Both the position numbers and the translations under genes were made by a program. Source: Pseudonocardia sp. TRM90224 (lineage in GTDB: Bacteria > Actinomycetota > Actinomycetes > Mycobacteriales > Pseudonocardiaceae). From it: 64,000 nucleotides of DNA. Shown one piece after another: positions 40,534-49,325 of this stretch. The stretch covers positions 1 to 64,000 of the forward strand of contig NZ_JAJGSX010000005.1 of the NCBI RefSeq assembly GCF_021245725.1, in the 5' to 3' direction. The notes below the pieces were generated by a model, which searched no databases, was not told the origin of the DNA, and saw only the letters and a list, made by a program, of their open reading frames with translations. Each line of letters starts with the position of its first letter. Position 1 is the stretch's first letter.

Positions 40534-42828
40534 CTCGCGGGTGCGGGTGGCGGCCGCTTCGGCCGCCTGGCGTTCGGCCTCCGTCGCCGGCTCCAGGCGG
40601 ACCGGGACGTCCTTGTGGTGGGGTGTGCCGGCGATCGGGTCGCGGTCGCGCGCGGCGGTGATCAGGTTGATCCGCGGCCCGTTGACGACCCGCCCGCCGC
40701 GGCCGTCCGGATAGGACATGCCGAACCCGTGCGGCAGCGCGGCCTGCATCGGCCGGAGGCTCTCGTCGATTTCTGCGCGCGCGACGATCCGGCCGGTCGG
40801 CGTGACGACCGCGACCCACTCGCCCGCATCGGCCCCGATCGTCGCGAGATCCGCGGCCCGCACCCGCAGCGCACCCTCGGGGTCGGTCTTGCGCCACGCG
40901 GGCGGGCGCAGGATCTGGTTCGCGTTGTGGCTCCGCCGCTGCCCGTTGACCAGCGAGAACGGGAACCGCGGATCGGGCCGTTCGGCGGCCGGGTCGAGCC
41001 GGCCGAGCCACTCCAGCAGCTCGGGAACGGCCAGCTGCACGCGCTCGCGCCGCACCAGCTCCCACACCTCGTCGTCGGCGTGCGCCGTGAACGCCGTGCC
41101 GCTCTCGCCGTCGAGGATCCGCTCGAAGAGCAGCTCACCCAGCTGGGGCGGCTCCGTGGAGGTGTCGAGCGCGCGCTGCACGGCGCGGGTCATCGTGGCG
41201 GCCGCGCGGTGGCACGCGACCCACAGCGGCGCCATCGGCGCGGCGCCATCGGGCAGGGTCGCGCCGAGCGTCAGGTAGAGCAGCACCGGCGCGAGCTCGC
41301 GGGCGCCCTTCAGCACCGGTGCGGCCGCGCGGAGCAGGTTCCCGCGATCGGTCCGGGCGGTCTCGGTGAGCGCCGCCAGCGTCGCGGCGTCGGGCAGCGC
41401 ACCCAGCGCCTCGAACAGGCGCGCGTAGATCTCGGCCTCGACGAGCGTGCCGGGCAGCGGCTCGAACAGCGGGCGCCGCACGTGGAAGTAGTTGGTCGGC
41501 CACTCCAGGTTGAAGAGCGTGAACTCCCACTTCTCGTGCTGCGACGCAGCGGGCAGCACGTACTCGGCGAGCGCGGCCGTCTCGGTATAGGCGATGTCGA
41601 CGACGACCGACAGCTCGCAGGCCCGGATCGCCTCCTCGACGGCGGTGGTGTCGGCGTAGGTGTTGGCCGGGTTGGACGACTCGACCCACAGCGCGCGAAC
41701 CCGGTGCGGGTGATCGGCGAGGATCTCCTCGGCCAGCGTGTTCGACGGCAGCAGGCCGCCGATGTACTCGTAGCCGCTGATCTCCGAGCGCTGCCCCTTC
41801 GAGTTCGCCCACAGCGGCTGCAGCCAGGAGTGCAGGTTGTTCGTGCCTCGCCGACCGAAGTTCCCGGTGATCAGGAAGAGCAGCTTCTCCAGGTAGCTGT
41901 TGAGGGTCGAGTGGCGGCCCTGCTGAATGCCCAGCTCGACCCGCACCACCGCGGCGTCGGCCTCGAGGATCATGTCGACGAGCCGTTCGACGTCGGCCCG
42001 CTCGACCTCGGCGTGCGCGATCCACTCGTCGACCGGGACGTCCGCGAGTGCCGCCGCGACCTCGTCGAAGCCCTCCGTGCGCTCGGCGAGGAACTCCGCG
42101 TCCTGCCCGCCGCGCTCGACGATCATCGCGAGCATCGCGCCAAGCAGGAACGCGTCGGTGCCGGGGCGCAGCGCGAGGTGCAGGTCGGCGACGTCCGCGG
42201 TCTCGGTGCGCCGCGGGTCGATGACGGCGATCTTGCGGTCGGGATCTTTCTTGATCGTGTTGAGGGCGCTGCGCGCGTTGGTGAAGCCGTGCGCGAGCCA
42301 CGGGTTGCAGCCGATCACCAGCAGCAGGTCGCAGTCCTCGATGCCTTCGGCGGTGTGGCAGATCGACGAGCCGAACATCTGCGCGTTGACCCAGAAGTCG
42401 CCGGTCTTCTCCTGGGAGAGCGCGTTGAAGTAGCGCGTGGAGTTCATCCACTTCATCAGCGACGTGCCGTACGCGCCGCCGGAGTGGTTGCCCTGTCCCC
42501 CGCCGCCGACGTAGGCGAACGAGCCGGGCCGCCCGGCCGCGTTGTCGGCGTCGCGGATCGTGTGCAGCTTCTCGGCGATCTCCGCGAGCGCGTCCTCCCA
42601 GCTGATCGGCTCGTGCGTGCCGTCGGGCCGGCGCCGCAGCGGTGACGTCAGCCGGTCGCCGTGGTTGCCGTACCAGGTGAGGCGCTGCGCCTTCTGGCAC
42701 AGGTAGCCCTCCGACCGCGGATGCGATTTGTCGCCGCGGACGCGCGTGATCGCTCGGCCGTCGAGCTGCACCTCCAGCCCGCAGTTGAGGTAGCAGAGGC
42801 TGCACGCGGTCTTGTGCCACTCACTCAC
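40483..42828 (-). CDS. Molybdopterin-dependent oxidoreductase (DMSO reductase superfamily)
   Basis: This is a 781-aa bis-MGD enzyme. The N-terminal [4Fe-4S] site is clear, with C9, C12, C16 and C44 (ACSLCYLNC, GYLCQK). The first MGD region reads CDLLLVIGCNPWLAHG, and the segment SSICHTAEG could supply the Mo-ligand Cys. The C-terminal molybdopterin-dinucleotide domain runs from about 640. GTG 42828 has AAGGAG upstream and overlaps the LLM gene stop. No signal peptide is visible, so it is cytosolic. It lies downstream of SRPBCC and LLM-type genes. The substrate is unknown; formate dehydrogenase or nitrate reductase annotation is not justified by what is visible. Confidence 0.85.
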   Translation of the reverse strand: MSEWHKTACSLCYLNCGLEVQLDGRAITRVRGDKSHPRSEGYLCQKAQRLTWYGNHGDRLTSPLRRRPDGTHEPISWEDALAEIAEKLHTIRDADNAAGRPGSFAYVGGGGQGNHSGGAYGTSLMKWMNSTRYFNALSQEKTGDFWVNAQMFGSSICHTAEGIEDCDLLLVIGCNPWLAHGFTNARSALNTIKKDPDRKIAVIDPRRTETADVADLHLALRPGTDAFLLGAMLAMIVERGGQDAEFLAERTEGFDEVAAALADVPVDEWIAHAEVERADVERLVDMILEADAAVVRVELGIQQGRHSTLNSYLEKLLFLITGNFGRRGTNNLHSWLQPLWANSKGQRSEISGYEYIGGLLPSNTLAEEILADHPHRVRALWVESSNPANTYADTTAVEEAIRACELSVVVDIAYTETAALAEYVLPAASQHEKWEFTLFNLEWPTNYFHVRRPLFEPLPGTLVEAEIYARLFEALGALPDAATLAALTETARTDRGNLLRAAAPVLKGARELAPVLLYLTLGATLPDGAAPMAPLWVACHRAAATMTRAVQRALDTSTEPPQLGELLFERILDGESGTAFTAHADDEVWELVRRERVQLAVPELLEWLGRLDPAAERPDPRFPFSLVNGQRRSHNANQILRPPAWRKTDPEGALRVRAADLATIGADAGEWVAVVTPTGRIVARAEIDESLRPMQAALPHGFGMSYPDGRGGRVVNGPRINLITAARDRDPIAGTPHHKDVPVRLEPATEAERQAAEAAATRTRETVDNDVMAVVSANKRP

Positions 42829-43868
42829 GACAACTCCTTGACCAGGTCCAATGCACGGGCGAGCGTCGTCAACCGCTCGTCGAGGGTCTCGCCTGCCGGG
42901 TAGAGCCGGACGGTGTCGACGCCGGCGTGGCGCCACACCCGCAGCCGGGCCCGCACCATCTCCTCGCTGCCGATCAGCGTCGTCGCGAGGACCATCTCGT
43001 CGGTGACGAGCGCGGCCGCGCCCTCGCGGTCCCCCGCCTGCCAGCGCTCCCGGACCTGCGCCGCGACGTCGGCCCAGCCCTGCCGGCTGTAGGCGCTGTT
43101 GTAGAAGTTCGTGGTGGCCGAGCCCATGCCGCCGAGGCTGAACGCCAGCTCCTTCTTGCGGCTCGCGACCATCGCGGCAAGGTGGTGCTCGTCGCGGGCG
43201 AACGCGACCTCCGCGCCCTGGCAGACGTCGAGGTCGGCGCGGGTGCGGCCGGCAGCGGCGAGCCCGGCGTCGAGGTGGGTGAAGTAGGCGGCGGCGCCTT
43301 CGGGGACGAAGCTCGTGCCGAGCCAGCCGTCGGCGACCCGGCCGGTGAGCTCCAGCAGCTTCGGCGACATGGTCGCCAGGTAGATCGGGATGTCCGGGTT
43401 GGCTCGGGTGGACAGGCGCATCGGGCGGCCGCCGCCGCCGGGCAGCGGGATGCGGAACGCGGCGCCCTCGTGCGCGATCTTCTCCCCGGCGAAGGCCTGC
43501 CGGACGATCTCGACGGTCTCCCGGGTGCGCGCGAGCGGTCGCGCGAACGGCACGCCGTGCAGGCCCTCGATCACCTGCGGGCCGGACGGGCCGAGGCCGA
43601 GCAGGAACCGTCCCTCTGACATGTCGGCGAGGGTGAGCGCGGCCTGCGCGACGGCGACGGGCGTGCGGGTGCCGAGCTGGATCACCCCGGAGCCGAGCAG
43701 GATCCGGTCGGTGCGGGCCGCGAGGTAGCCCAGCGCCGACGGCGCGTCGGAACCCCAGGCCTCGGCGACCCAGCAGACGTCGAGGCCCAGCTTCTCGGCC
43801 TCCACGACGAAGTCGACGGTCTCGCGCCAGGTGCGCCCCGACGCCTCGATCGTGGTGGCCGTGCGCAT
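42825..43868 (-). CDS. LLM class flavin-dependent oxidoreductase (F420 or FMN)
   Basis: This is a 347-aa luciferase-like TIM-barrel oxidoreductase. Motifs are LGLDVCWVAEAWGSDAPS near residues 27-45, GSGVIQLGTRTPVAVAQAALT, LADMSEGRFLLGLGPSGPQV and, later, IPIYLATMSPKLLELTG. The enzyme uses a reduced or oxidised F420 or FMN. Actinomycetes use F420 in many such enzymes. ATG 43868 overlaps the SRPBCC stop, and its own stop overlaps the Mo-enzyme GTG. This tight coupling suggests a multi-enzyme redox pathway acting on one compound, which is inference. Confidence 0.87.
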   Translation of the reverse strand: MRTATTIEASGRTWRETVDFVVEAEKLGLDVCWVAEAWGSDAPSALGYLAARTDRILLGSGVIQLGTRTPVAVAQAALTLADMSEGRFLLGLGPSGPQVIEGLHGVPFARPLARTRETVEIVRQAFAGEKIAHEGAAFRIPLPGGGGRPMRLSTRANPDIPIYLATMSPKLLELTGRVADGWLGTSFVPEGAAAYFTHLDAGLAAAGRTRADLDVCQGAEVAFARDEHHLAAMVASRKKELAFSLGGMGSATTNFYNSAYSRQGWADVAAQVRERWQAGDREGAAALVTDEMVLATTLIGSEEMVRARLRVWRHAGVDTVRLYPAGETLDERLTTLARALDLVKELS

Positions 43869-44377
43869 CAGGCGCCCTCGACCCGCTGCTTGATCGCGGC
43901 CAGCGTGCCGGTGATCGCCTGCTCGAACTCGCGCAGCCGGACGAAGACGATCTTCTCTTCCTTCTCGGGCATGCGGTCGATCGCGTAGCTCAAGCCGGAG
44001 CGGCCCGGCCCCATCTGCATCCACTGGCGCAGCGCGGTGCCGCCGTCGCGGGGTTCGAGGGTGAAGCGCCAGACCGAGCTGGGGTGCTCGACGTCGGCGA
44101 CGGCCCAGGCGAAGACCTTGGGCTCCTCGCACTCGACGATGTGCGAGGTGGTGGACCACTCGCCGAACGCGTCGTGCTTGCTGTAGCCGACGAACCGGGC
44201 GCCCTGCGCGGGCCCGGCGGCGCCGTCCAGCCACTCGACCCGCTGCACCTCGGCGCTCATCGACGGCATCAGCTCGACGTCCGACACAACCGCCCAGACC
44301 TGCTCGGGACTGGCAGCCACCCACGTCTCCACCTCGACCGTGGGGGTGTCGGCGTAGCGGGCGCCGGTCCACTCCAT
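43868..44377 (-). CDS. SRPBCC family protein
   Basis: This is a 169-aa START/polyketide-cyclase-fold protein. It begins TPTVEVETWVAASPEQVWAVVSDVELMP, a typical SRPBCC opening, followed by WEWLDG-like strand elements and WRFTLEPRDGGTALRQWMQMGP. These proteins bind hydrophobic ligands or stabilise intermediates. It is the first gene of the SRPBCC-LLM-Mo unit, with 238 nt between it and the end of the HxlR gene upstream, filled by a family C repeat array. ATG 44377 is used; GTG 44386 is possible. It may bind the aromatic or lipid-like substrate of this pathway. Confidence 0.83.
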   Translation of the reverse strand: MEWTGARYADTPTVEVETWVAASPEQVWAVVSDVELMPSMSAEVQRVEWLDGAAGPAQGARFVGYSKHDAFGEWSTTSHIVECEEPKVFAWAVADVEHPSSVWRFTLEPRDGGTALRQWMQMGPGRSGLSYAIDRMPEKEEKIVFVRLREFEQAITGTLAAIKQRVEGA

Positions 44378-44447
44378 CGTGGCCACACTCCTCGTCTCAG
44401 GCTTCTGAGCACCAGAGTTGTGTAGATAGACCCACCTTGTCAACGCC

Positions 44448-44622
44448 CGAAACGCAGAACTCGTCCACCGAAACGCGGGACTCGCCTGGCGAAACGCGGG
44501 ACACGCCCACCGAGGCCGCGAGTCCCACGTTCCAGCGCGCGAGTCCCACATTTCCGCGGGCGAGTCCCACGTTTCCGCGGGCGTGTGGCGCGTTTCGGCG
44601 GGCGTGTGGCGCGTTTCAGACG
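44448..44622. repeat. Family C inverted tandem array: three plus five 21-bp units
   Basis: Three 21-bp units in one orientation (44448-44468, 44469-44489, 44490-44510; CGAAACGCGGGACTCGCCTGG-like) are followed by a 7-nt spacer and five units in the opposite orientation (44518-44538, 44539-44559, 44560-44580, 44581-44601, 44602-44622; GCGAGTCCCACGTTTCCGCGG-like). The whole can fold back on itself. The last unit contains the stop codon of the HxlR gene. Units are the same family as the 22-bp array at 13239-13348. Confidence 0.9.
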
Positions 44623-45113
44623 GCGAAGCGGCGCTTCACGTCGGGGCGCTCGACGAGCTTCGGCGGGAAGCCGGGGCCCATGAGCGCACGGGTGTCACGG
44701 GCCTGCAGCGGCTCGCGGCAGTGGGCGCAGACGACCTCGGCGTGGGTGTCGTGGCCGCAGCTCTCGTGGCGGAACGTCACCGGCGGGCCGGCCTCGTCGG
44801 CGAGCCACGTGTCGCCCCAGCGCGCCATCGCGACGAGGACGGGGAAGAAGTCGCGGCCCTTGTCGGTGAGGACGTAGTCGTAGCGCACGGGGTCGCGCTG
44901 GTACTCCCGCTTCTCCAGCAACCCCTCCTCGACGAGGCGGCGGAGGCGGTCGGTGAGGGTGTTGCGGGCGATGCCGAGCCCGCTCTGGAACTCGTCGAAC
45001 CGGCGGATGCCGTAGAACGCCTCCCGCAGCACGAGCGGCGTCCACCAGTCGCCCAGCAGGTCCATCGTGCGCGCGACGGAGCAGGGCCACTGGGCGAAGG
45101 AGGTGCGCCTCAT
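44616..45113 (-). CDS. HxlR family transcriptional regulator with C-terminal zinc-ribbon-like motif
   Basis: This is a 165-aa regulator. The winged-helix HxlR domain (about residues 8-100) has C11 (WPCSVARTMDLLGDWWTPLVLREAFYG), the usual redox-type Cys position of the family, then the DEFQSGLGIARNTLTDRLRRLVE recognition region. A C-terminal extension has C119, H121, C129 and C132 (ESCGHDTHAEVVCAHC), a candidate metal site. The stop lies inside the last unit of the family C array. It is upstream of and co-oriented with the SRPBCC-LLM-Mo genes, so it probably regulates them. Confidence 0.87.
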   Translation of the reverse strand: MRRTSFAQWPCSVARTMDLLGDWWTPLVLREAFYGIRRFDEFQSGLGIARNTLTDRLRRLVEEGLLEKREYQRDPVRYDYVLTDKGRDFFPVLVAMARWGDTWLADEAGPPVTFRHESCGHDTHAEVVCAHCREPLQARDTRALMGPGFPPKLVERPDVKRRFAV

Positions 45114-45169
45114 GCGGCGACAGTACCGGGTCTCACGATGAAACCCAGCAGCTCGCTGCGGCGGCGCCA

Positions 45170-45226
45170 GTGCCTGGAAAGCCACTTTGCAGGCGCCTGG
45201 CGCTGGGAAAGTGGCTTTCCAGGCAC
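45170..45226. repeat. Palindromic repeat family A, copy 5 (divergent variant)
   Basis: This 57-bp copy has outer arms GTGCCTGGAAAGCCACTTT and its complement, with a different inner part (GCAGGCGCCTGGCGCTG). The two-palindrome form is lost and a single long hairpin with a 17-bp-plus stem remains. It lies between the divergent HxlR and SulP genes. Confidence 0.85.
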
Positions 45227-45274
45227 CCCGGCGAGCCGAAACGTCGGGCCGCGCCGGCGCGGTAGCGTCCGCGG

Positions 45275-46963
45275 GTGACGCTCGATCGGGTCGCGCCCGG
45301 TATCGGAGTGCTGCGCCGCTACGACCGTTCGTGGCTCACCGGCGATCTGCTCGGCGGCGTCGCCGTCGCGGCGTACCTGGTGCCGCAGGTGATGGCGTAC
45401 GCGGAGATCGCCGGGGTGCCCGCGGCAGCCGGGCTCGCGGCCATCTGCGCTTCGCTGCTGGTCTACGCCGTGATCGGCTCGTCGCGGCAGCTGTCGGTCG
45501 GGCCCGAGTCGACCACCGCGCTCATGACGGCGGTCGCGGTGGCGCCACTCGCGGCGGGCGACCCGGCCCGGTACGGCATGCTCGCGGCCGGACTCGCCGT
45601 GCTGGTCGGTGTGATCTGCCTGCTCGCGCGGGTGGCGCGGGCGGGCGCGCTGGCCGACCTCCTCTCCATGCCCGTGCTCGTCGGCTACCTCACGGGCGTC
45701 GCGCTCAACATGATCGTCAGCCAGATGGAGAAGGTCACCGGTGTCCCGGTGGACGGCGACTCGGTGCCGGCCGAGGTGGCGTCGTTCATCGGCGGCCTGG
45801 GCGCGTTGCACGTCCCGACGACGATCCTCGCGGCCGTGCTGCTGACGTTCCTGCTGGTCGGGGCGCGACTATTCCCGCGGTGGCCGGTGGCGCTCGTCGG
45901 CATGCTGCTCGCCGCGGCCGCGGTGGCGCTCTTCGACATGCAGGAACGCTTCGGGATCGCAGTGGTCGGACAGGCCGCGACCGGTCTGCAGGCGCCCGCC
46001 CTCCCGACGATCGGGCTCGCCGACTGGAGCGCGTTGCTGCTGCCGGCGCTGGGGATCGCGGTGGTCGGCTACTCCGACAACATGCTCACCGCGCGGTCGT
46101 TCGCGAGCCGCAAGGGCGAGACCGTCGACGGCAACACCGAACTGGTCGCGCTCGGCGCGGCCAACATCGTCGCCGGGGTCGTGCGCGGGTTCCCGGTGAG
46201 CAGCAGCGGCAGCCGCACCGCGATCGGCGACGCGCAGGGCAGCCGGACGCAGCTGCACTCGCTGGTCGCGGTCGCGCTGGTGGTGCTGATCCTGCTGTTC
46301 GGACGCGACGTGCTCGCCGGGTTCCCCGCCGCCGCGCTCGGTGCCGTCGTCGTCTACGCGGCGCTGCGCCTGATCGACATCGCCGCGTTCCGGCGGATCG
46401 CGCGCTTCCGCAACTCCGAGCTGGTGCTCGCGCTGACGACAACCGTCGCGGTGCTCGTCTTCGGCGTGCTCTACGGCGTGCTCGCCGCGATCGCGGTCTC
46501 GGTCGTCGAGCTGCTGCGCCGCCTCGCGCGACCGCACGACGCCGTGCTCGGGTTCGTCCCGGACGTCGCCGGCATGCACGACCTCGCCGACTACCCCGAC
46601 GCGAAGCCGGTCGACGGCCTCGTCGTCTACCGCTACGACGCGCCGCTGTGCTTCGCCAACGCCGAGGACTTCCGCCGCTCCGCGCTCGTCGCGTTGGAGA
46701 GCGGCGAGCATCCGCGCTGGTTCGTGCTCAACGCCGAGGCGAACGTCGAGATCGACATCACTGCGGCCGACGCGCTCGACGCCTTGATCGCCGAGCTGCG
46801 CCGCCGCGGGGTCGTCTTCGCGATGGCACGGGTCAAGCAGGACCTGCGCGACGTGCTCGTCCGCGCCGGCCTGCTGGCGACGATCGGCGAGGACAAGGTG
46901 TTCATGACGCTCCCGACGGCGGTGGAGGCGTTCCGCCAGTGGGAGCGAGACCACCCGCGCTGA
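45275..46963 (+). CDS. SulP family inorganic anion transporter
   Basis: This is a 562-aa SulP/SLC26-type transporter with 10-12 hydrophobic segments. The N-terminal signature YLVPQVMAYAEIAGVPAAAGLAA lies near residues 35-57, and GSSRQLSVGPESTTALM near 68-84. A C-terminal STAS domain covers about 430-555 (VDGLVVYRYDAPLCFANAEDF). Family members move sulfate, bicarbonate, or other anions. GTG 45275 is the start. A solo gene flanked by family A repeats on both sides. The substrate cannot be decided; absence of an adjacent carbonic anhydrase or sulfate-assimilation genes gives no hint. Confidence 0.9.
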   Translation: MTLDRVAPGIGVLRRYDRSWLTGDLLGGVAVAAYLVPQVMAYAEIAGVPAAAGLAAICASLLVYAVIGSSRQLSVGPESTTALMTAVAVAPLAAGDPARYGMLAAGLAVLVGVICLLARVARAGALADLLSMPVLVGYLTGVALNMIVSQMEKVTGVPVDGDSVPAEVASFIGGLGALHVPTTILAAVLLTFLLVGARLFPRWPVALVGMLLAAAAVALFDMQERFGIAVVGQAATGLQAPALPTIGLADWSALLLPALGIAVVGYSDNMLTARSFASRKGETVDGNTELVALGAANIVAGVVRGFPVSSSGSRTAIGDAQGSRTQLHSLVAVALVVLILLFGRDVLAGFPAAALGAVVVYAALRLIDIAAFRRIARFRNSELVLALTTTVAVLVFGVLYGVLAAIAVSVVELLRRLARPHDAVLGFVPDVAGMHDLADYPDAKPVDGLVVYRYDAPLCFANAEDFRRSALVALESGEHPRWFVLNAEANVEIDITAADALDALIAELRRRGVVFAMARVKQDLRDVLVRAGLLATIGEDKVFMTLPTAVEAFRQWERDHPR

Positions 46964-46994
46964 CGCGCGCGACCGCTCGTCCGGCTCCGCCGGG

Positions 46995-47049
46995 GGGCAG
47001 GAAAGCCACTTTCCGGCCCTCACAGGGCAGGAAAGTGGCTTTCCTGCCC
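46995..47049. repeat. Palindromic repeat family A, copy 6
   Basis: This 55-bp copy is the same as copy 3, with a TCACA spacer and a CCGGCCC defect in the left half. It begins about 30 nt downstream of the SulP stop and about 100 nt upstream of the MFS gene, in a position suited to a terminator. Confidence 0.9.
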
Positions 47050-47145
47050 TCCCCCAGCCACCACCCCCGCACACATATCTGATGAGCTGTTGACCTTCGT
47101 CGTCCCGCCCCCAAGAATGGCGCCACCAGCGATGGGGGGCCGACG

Positions 47146-48423
47146 ATGGCGAAGATCTCCTGGGTGCCGCGAGCGCACCCGCTGTCCTGGGTGACGCTGG
47201 CCGTCACCACCGGCGCGATCCTGATGACGGCGGTCGACGGCGGCATCCTGCCCGCGGTGCTGCCGGCCATCCAGCAGGAGTTCGAGCTGAACGCCGCGCA
47301 GGCCGGCTCGATCAACACGGTGTTCTTCCTCGGCTTGATCGTCGGTGCGCTGCTCTTCGGCTGGCTGTCGGACCGCATCGGCACCGGCTACCGGCGCACC
47401 TGGACCTGGAACGTCGCCATGGCGATCGGCATCCTCGGCGGCGCGTTGACGTTCGGGTTCGCCGGCAGCTTCGTCGCGTTCCTGCTGCTGCGGATCCCCA
47501 TGGGGATGAGCCGCGGCGGGTCGGAGCCGGTGAACGTCGCGCTCGTCGGCGAGTGGTGGCCGCGCGAGTACCGCGGTTTCGCGATCGGCGTGCACCACAC
47601 CGGCTTCCCGCTGGGCCAGTTCCTCACCGGGGCGCTCATCGCGGCCGTCCTGGGCGTCGCGGGCTGGCGCGAGGCGTTCCTGCTGATCCCGCTGCTGGGC
47701 ATCCCGATCATCGTGGCGCAGGCGTTCGTCGGCACCGCGCGCAACCAGGCCAGGGTCTACGACTGGATCGACCGCAACGGCTACACCCGCCCGCTCCCGG
47801 AGCTCTCGACGCGGCTGGAGGGCAGCGTCTTGGCGCCGGTCAAGGAGGCGCTGAGCAACGCGAACGTGCGCTGGTCGGTCGTGCTGATCTTCCTGTTCCT
47901 CTGGGCCGAGGCCGGCGCCGTCACGTTCCTGACCGTGCAGCTCGTCGAGGCCGACATGAGCTTCGCCCTCGCTGCGTTCCTCTCCGGCGTCTCCGGGCTG
48001 ACCGGCTGGCTCGGGCAGGTCGTGTGGGGTGCGTGGTCCGACCACGCCGGGCGCAAGTTCGCGATCCGGTTCCTGGTGATCGGGTGGTCGATCACGCTGC
48101 TCGCGATGATCCTGATCACCAGCCCGGGCAGCGCGTGGATCGTGCTGCTGGCCTGGGGTCTGTTCCGCAACGCGCCCTTCCCGGTCGTCTACGCGCTGCT
48201 GATCGACTCGGTCCCCAAGTCGGCCGGTACCGCGATGGGCATCATGATCGGCCTGGCGCTGGGCGTCTCCGGCGCGCTCGCGGCTCCAATCTCCGGGTGG
48301 ATCATCGACACCTGGGGCTTCGGCGTGCACTACGTCGTGCTCGCCGCGATCTGCCTGCTCGGCCTGATCCCGCTGTCCAGGATGACCGAGACGGTCGCCG
48401 TCGTGAAGGAGAAGGCACCATGA
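47146..48423 (+). CDS. MFS transporter (sugar-acid or aromatic-acid type)
   Basis: This is a 425-aa major-facilitator protein with 12 predicted helices. The loop 2-3 motif GWLSDRIGTGYRR lies near residues 71-85, and the repeat of this motif in the second half is GAWSDHAGRKF. ATG 47146 follows a GGGG site. It overlaps the SMP-30 lactonase gene by 4 nt, which suggests uptake of a lactone or sugar acid. A sugar-phosphate/anion symporter-type substrate is plausible but not provable from the sequence. Confidence 0.87.
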   Translation: MAKISWVPRAHPLSWVTLAVTTGAILMTAVDGGILPAVLPAIQQEFELNAAQAGSINTVFFLGLIVGALLFGWLSDRIGTGYRRTWTWNVAMAIGILGGALTFGFAGSFVAFLLLRIPMGMSRGGSEPVNVALVGEWWPREYRGFAIGVHHTGFPLGQFLTGALIAAVLGVAGWREAFLLIPLLGIPIIVAQAFVGTARNQARVYDWIDRNGYTRPLPELSTRLEGSVLAPVKEALSNANVRWSVVLIFLFLWAEAGAVTFLTVQLVEADMSFALAAFLSGVSGLTGWLGQVVWGAWSDHAGRKFAIRFLVIGWSITLLAMILITSPGSAWIVLLAWGLFRNAPFPVVYALLIDSVPKSAGTAMGIMIGLALGVSGALAAPISGWIIDTWGFGVHYVVLAAICLLGLIPLSRMTETVAVVKEKAP

Positions 48424-49325
48424 CGCAGCTGCTCGAACCCGGCGCCCAGCTGGAGAAGGTCGCGACGGGCGCGATCTGGGCCGAGGGGCCGGTCTGGGTG
48501 GCCGCGAGCGCGACGCTGCGGTTCAGCGACATCCCCAACAACCGGATCCTGCAGTTCAGCGAGGCCACCGGCGAGCTGACGACGTACCAGGCTGGCGTCG
48601 ACTTCACCAACGGCCGCACGCTCGACCTGGACGGATCGGTGATCCAGTGCTCGCACGGCGGCCGGTCCGTCGAACGTGATCGCGACGGTGAGGTGGAGAC
48701 GCTCGTCGACCGCTGGAACGGCGTGCGGTTCAACTCCCCCAACGACGTCATCGTCAAGAGCGACGGGACGATCTGGTTCACCGACCCGTCTTACGGCATC
48801 AAGAAGCCCACCGAGGGGCATCCCGGCGACCTGGAGTACCGCGACCACTACGTCTTCCGGTTCGACCCGCGCGACGGCTCCGTCGTGCCGGTGGTGATCG
48901 ACGTCGAGACGCCGAACGGGCTCGCGTTCTCCCCCGACGAGTCGCTGCTCTACGTCGCCGACTCCGGCATCTCCCCGCCCGACGGCGTGCGGCCGCCCGA
49001 CCGCCCCGGCGGGCACTCGATCCACGTCTACGACGTGTTCGACGGGCGGCTGTGCAAGAACGGGCGCGAGTTCGTGGAGGTCGACCCGGGCCTGCCGGAC
49101 GGGTTCCGCGTCGACGAGCACGGCAACGTCTGGACCTCCAGCGCCGATTCGGTGCAGGTCTTCGACCCGTCCGGGCAGCGGATCGAACGCGTGATGGTGC
49201 CGGAGACGATCGCCAACCTGTGCTTCGGCGGGCCGGACGGCAGGACGGTCTACGTCACGGCCACCACCAGCCTGTACCGGATCCGCACGACCGTCCGCGA
49301 CGCCGCACACGTACTGGGTCGATGA
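48420..49325 (+). CDS. SMP-30/gluconolactonase family protein
   Basis: This is a 301-aa six-bladed beta-propeller lactonase. Conserved elements are IWAEGPVWVAAS (metal Glu at the start), DFTNGRTLDLDG, FNSPNDVIVKSDGTIWFTDPSYG (Asn/Asp of the metal site), ETPNGLAFSPDESLLYVADSG and GFRVDEHGNVWTSS. These enzymes open sugar lactones such as gluconolactone. It is coupled to the MFS gene (ATGA overlap) and to the next small gene. The three likely act together in uptake and opening of a sugar lactone. Confidence 0.9.
   Translation: MTQLLEPGAQLEKVATGAIWAEGPVWVAASATLRFSDIPNNRILQFSEATGELTTYQAGVDFTNGRTLDLDGSVIQCSHGGRSVERDRDGEVETLVDRWNGVRFNSPNDVIVKSDGTIWFTDPSYGIKKPTEGHPGDLEYRDHYVFRFDPRDGSVVPVVIDVETPNGLAFSPDESLLYVADSGISPPDGVRPPDRPGGHSIHVYDVFDGRLCKNGREFVEVDPGLPDGFRVDEHGNVWTSSADSVQVFDPSGQRIERVMVPETIANLCFGGPDGRTVYVTATTSLYRIRTTVRDAAHVLGR

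Noticed and set aside
40483..42828. Nitrate reductase or formate dehydrogenase
   Set aside because: The accessory subunits and diagnostic neighbours are absent, so only the molybdopterin oxidoreductase superfamily is claimed.
44448..44622. CRISPR array
   Set aside because: The repeats are contiguous 21-bp units without spacers, units differ from each other, and no cas genes are present.
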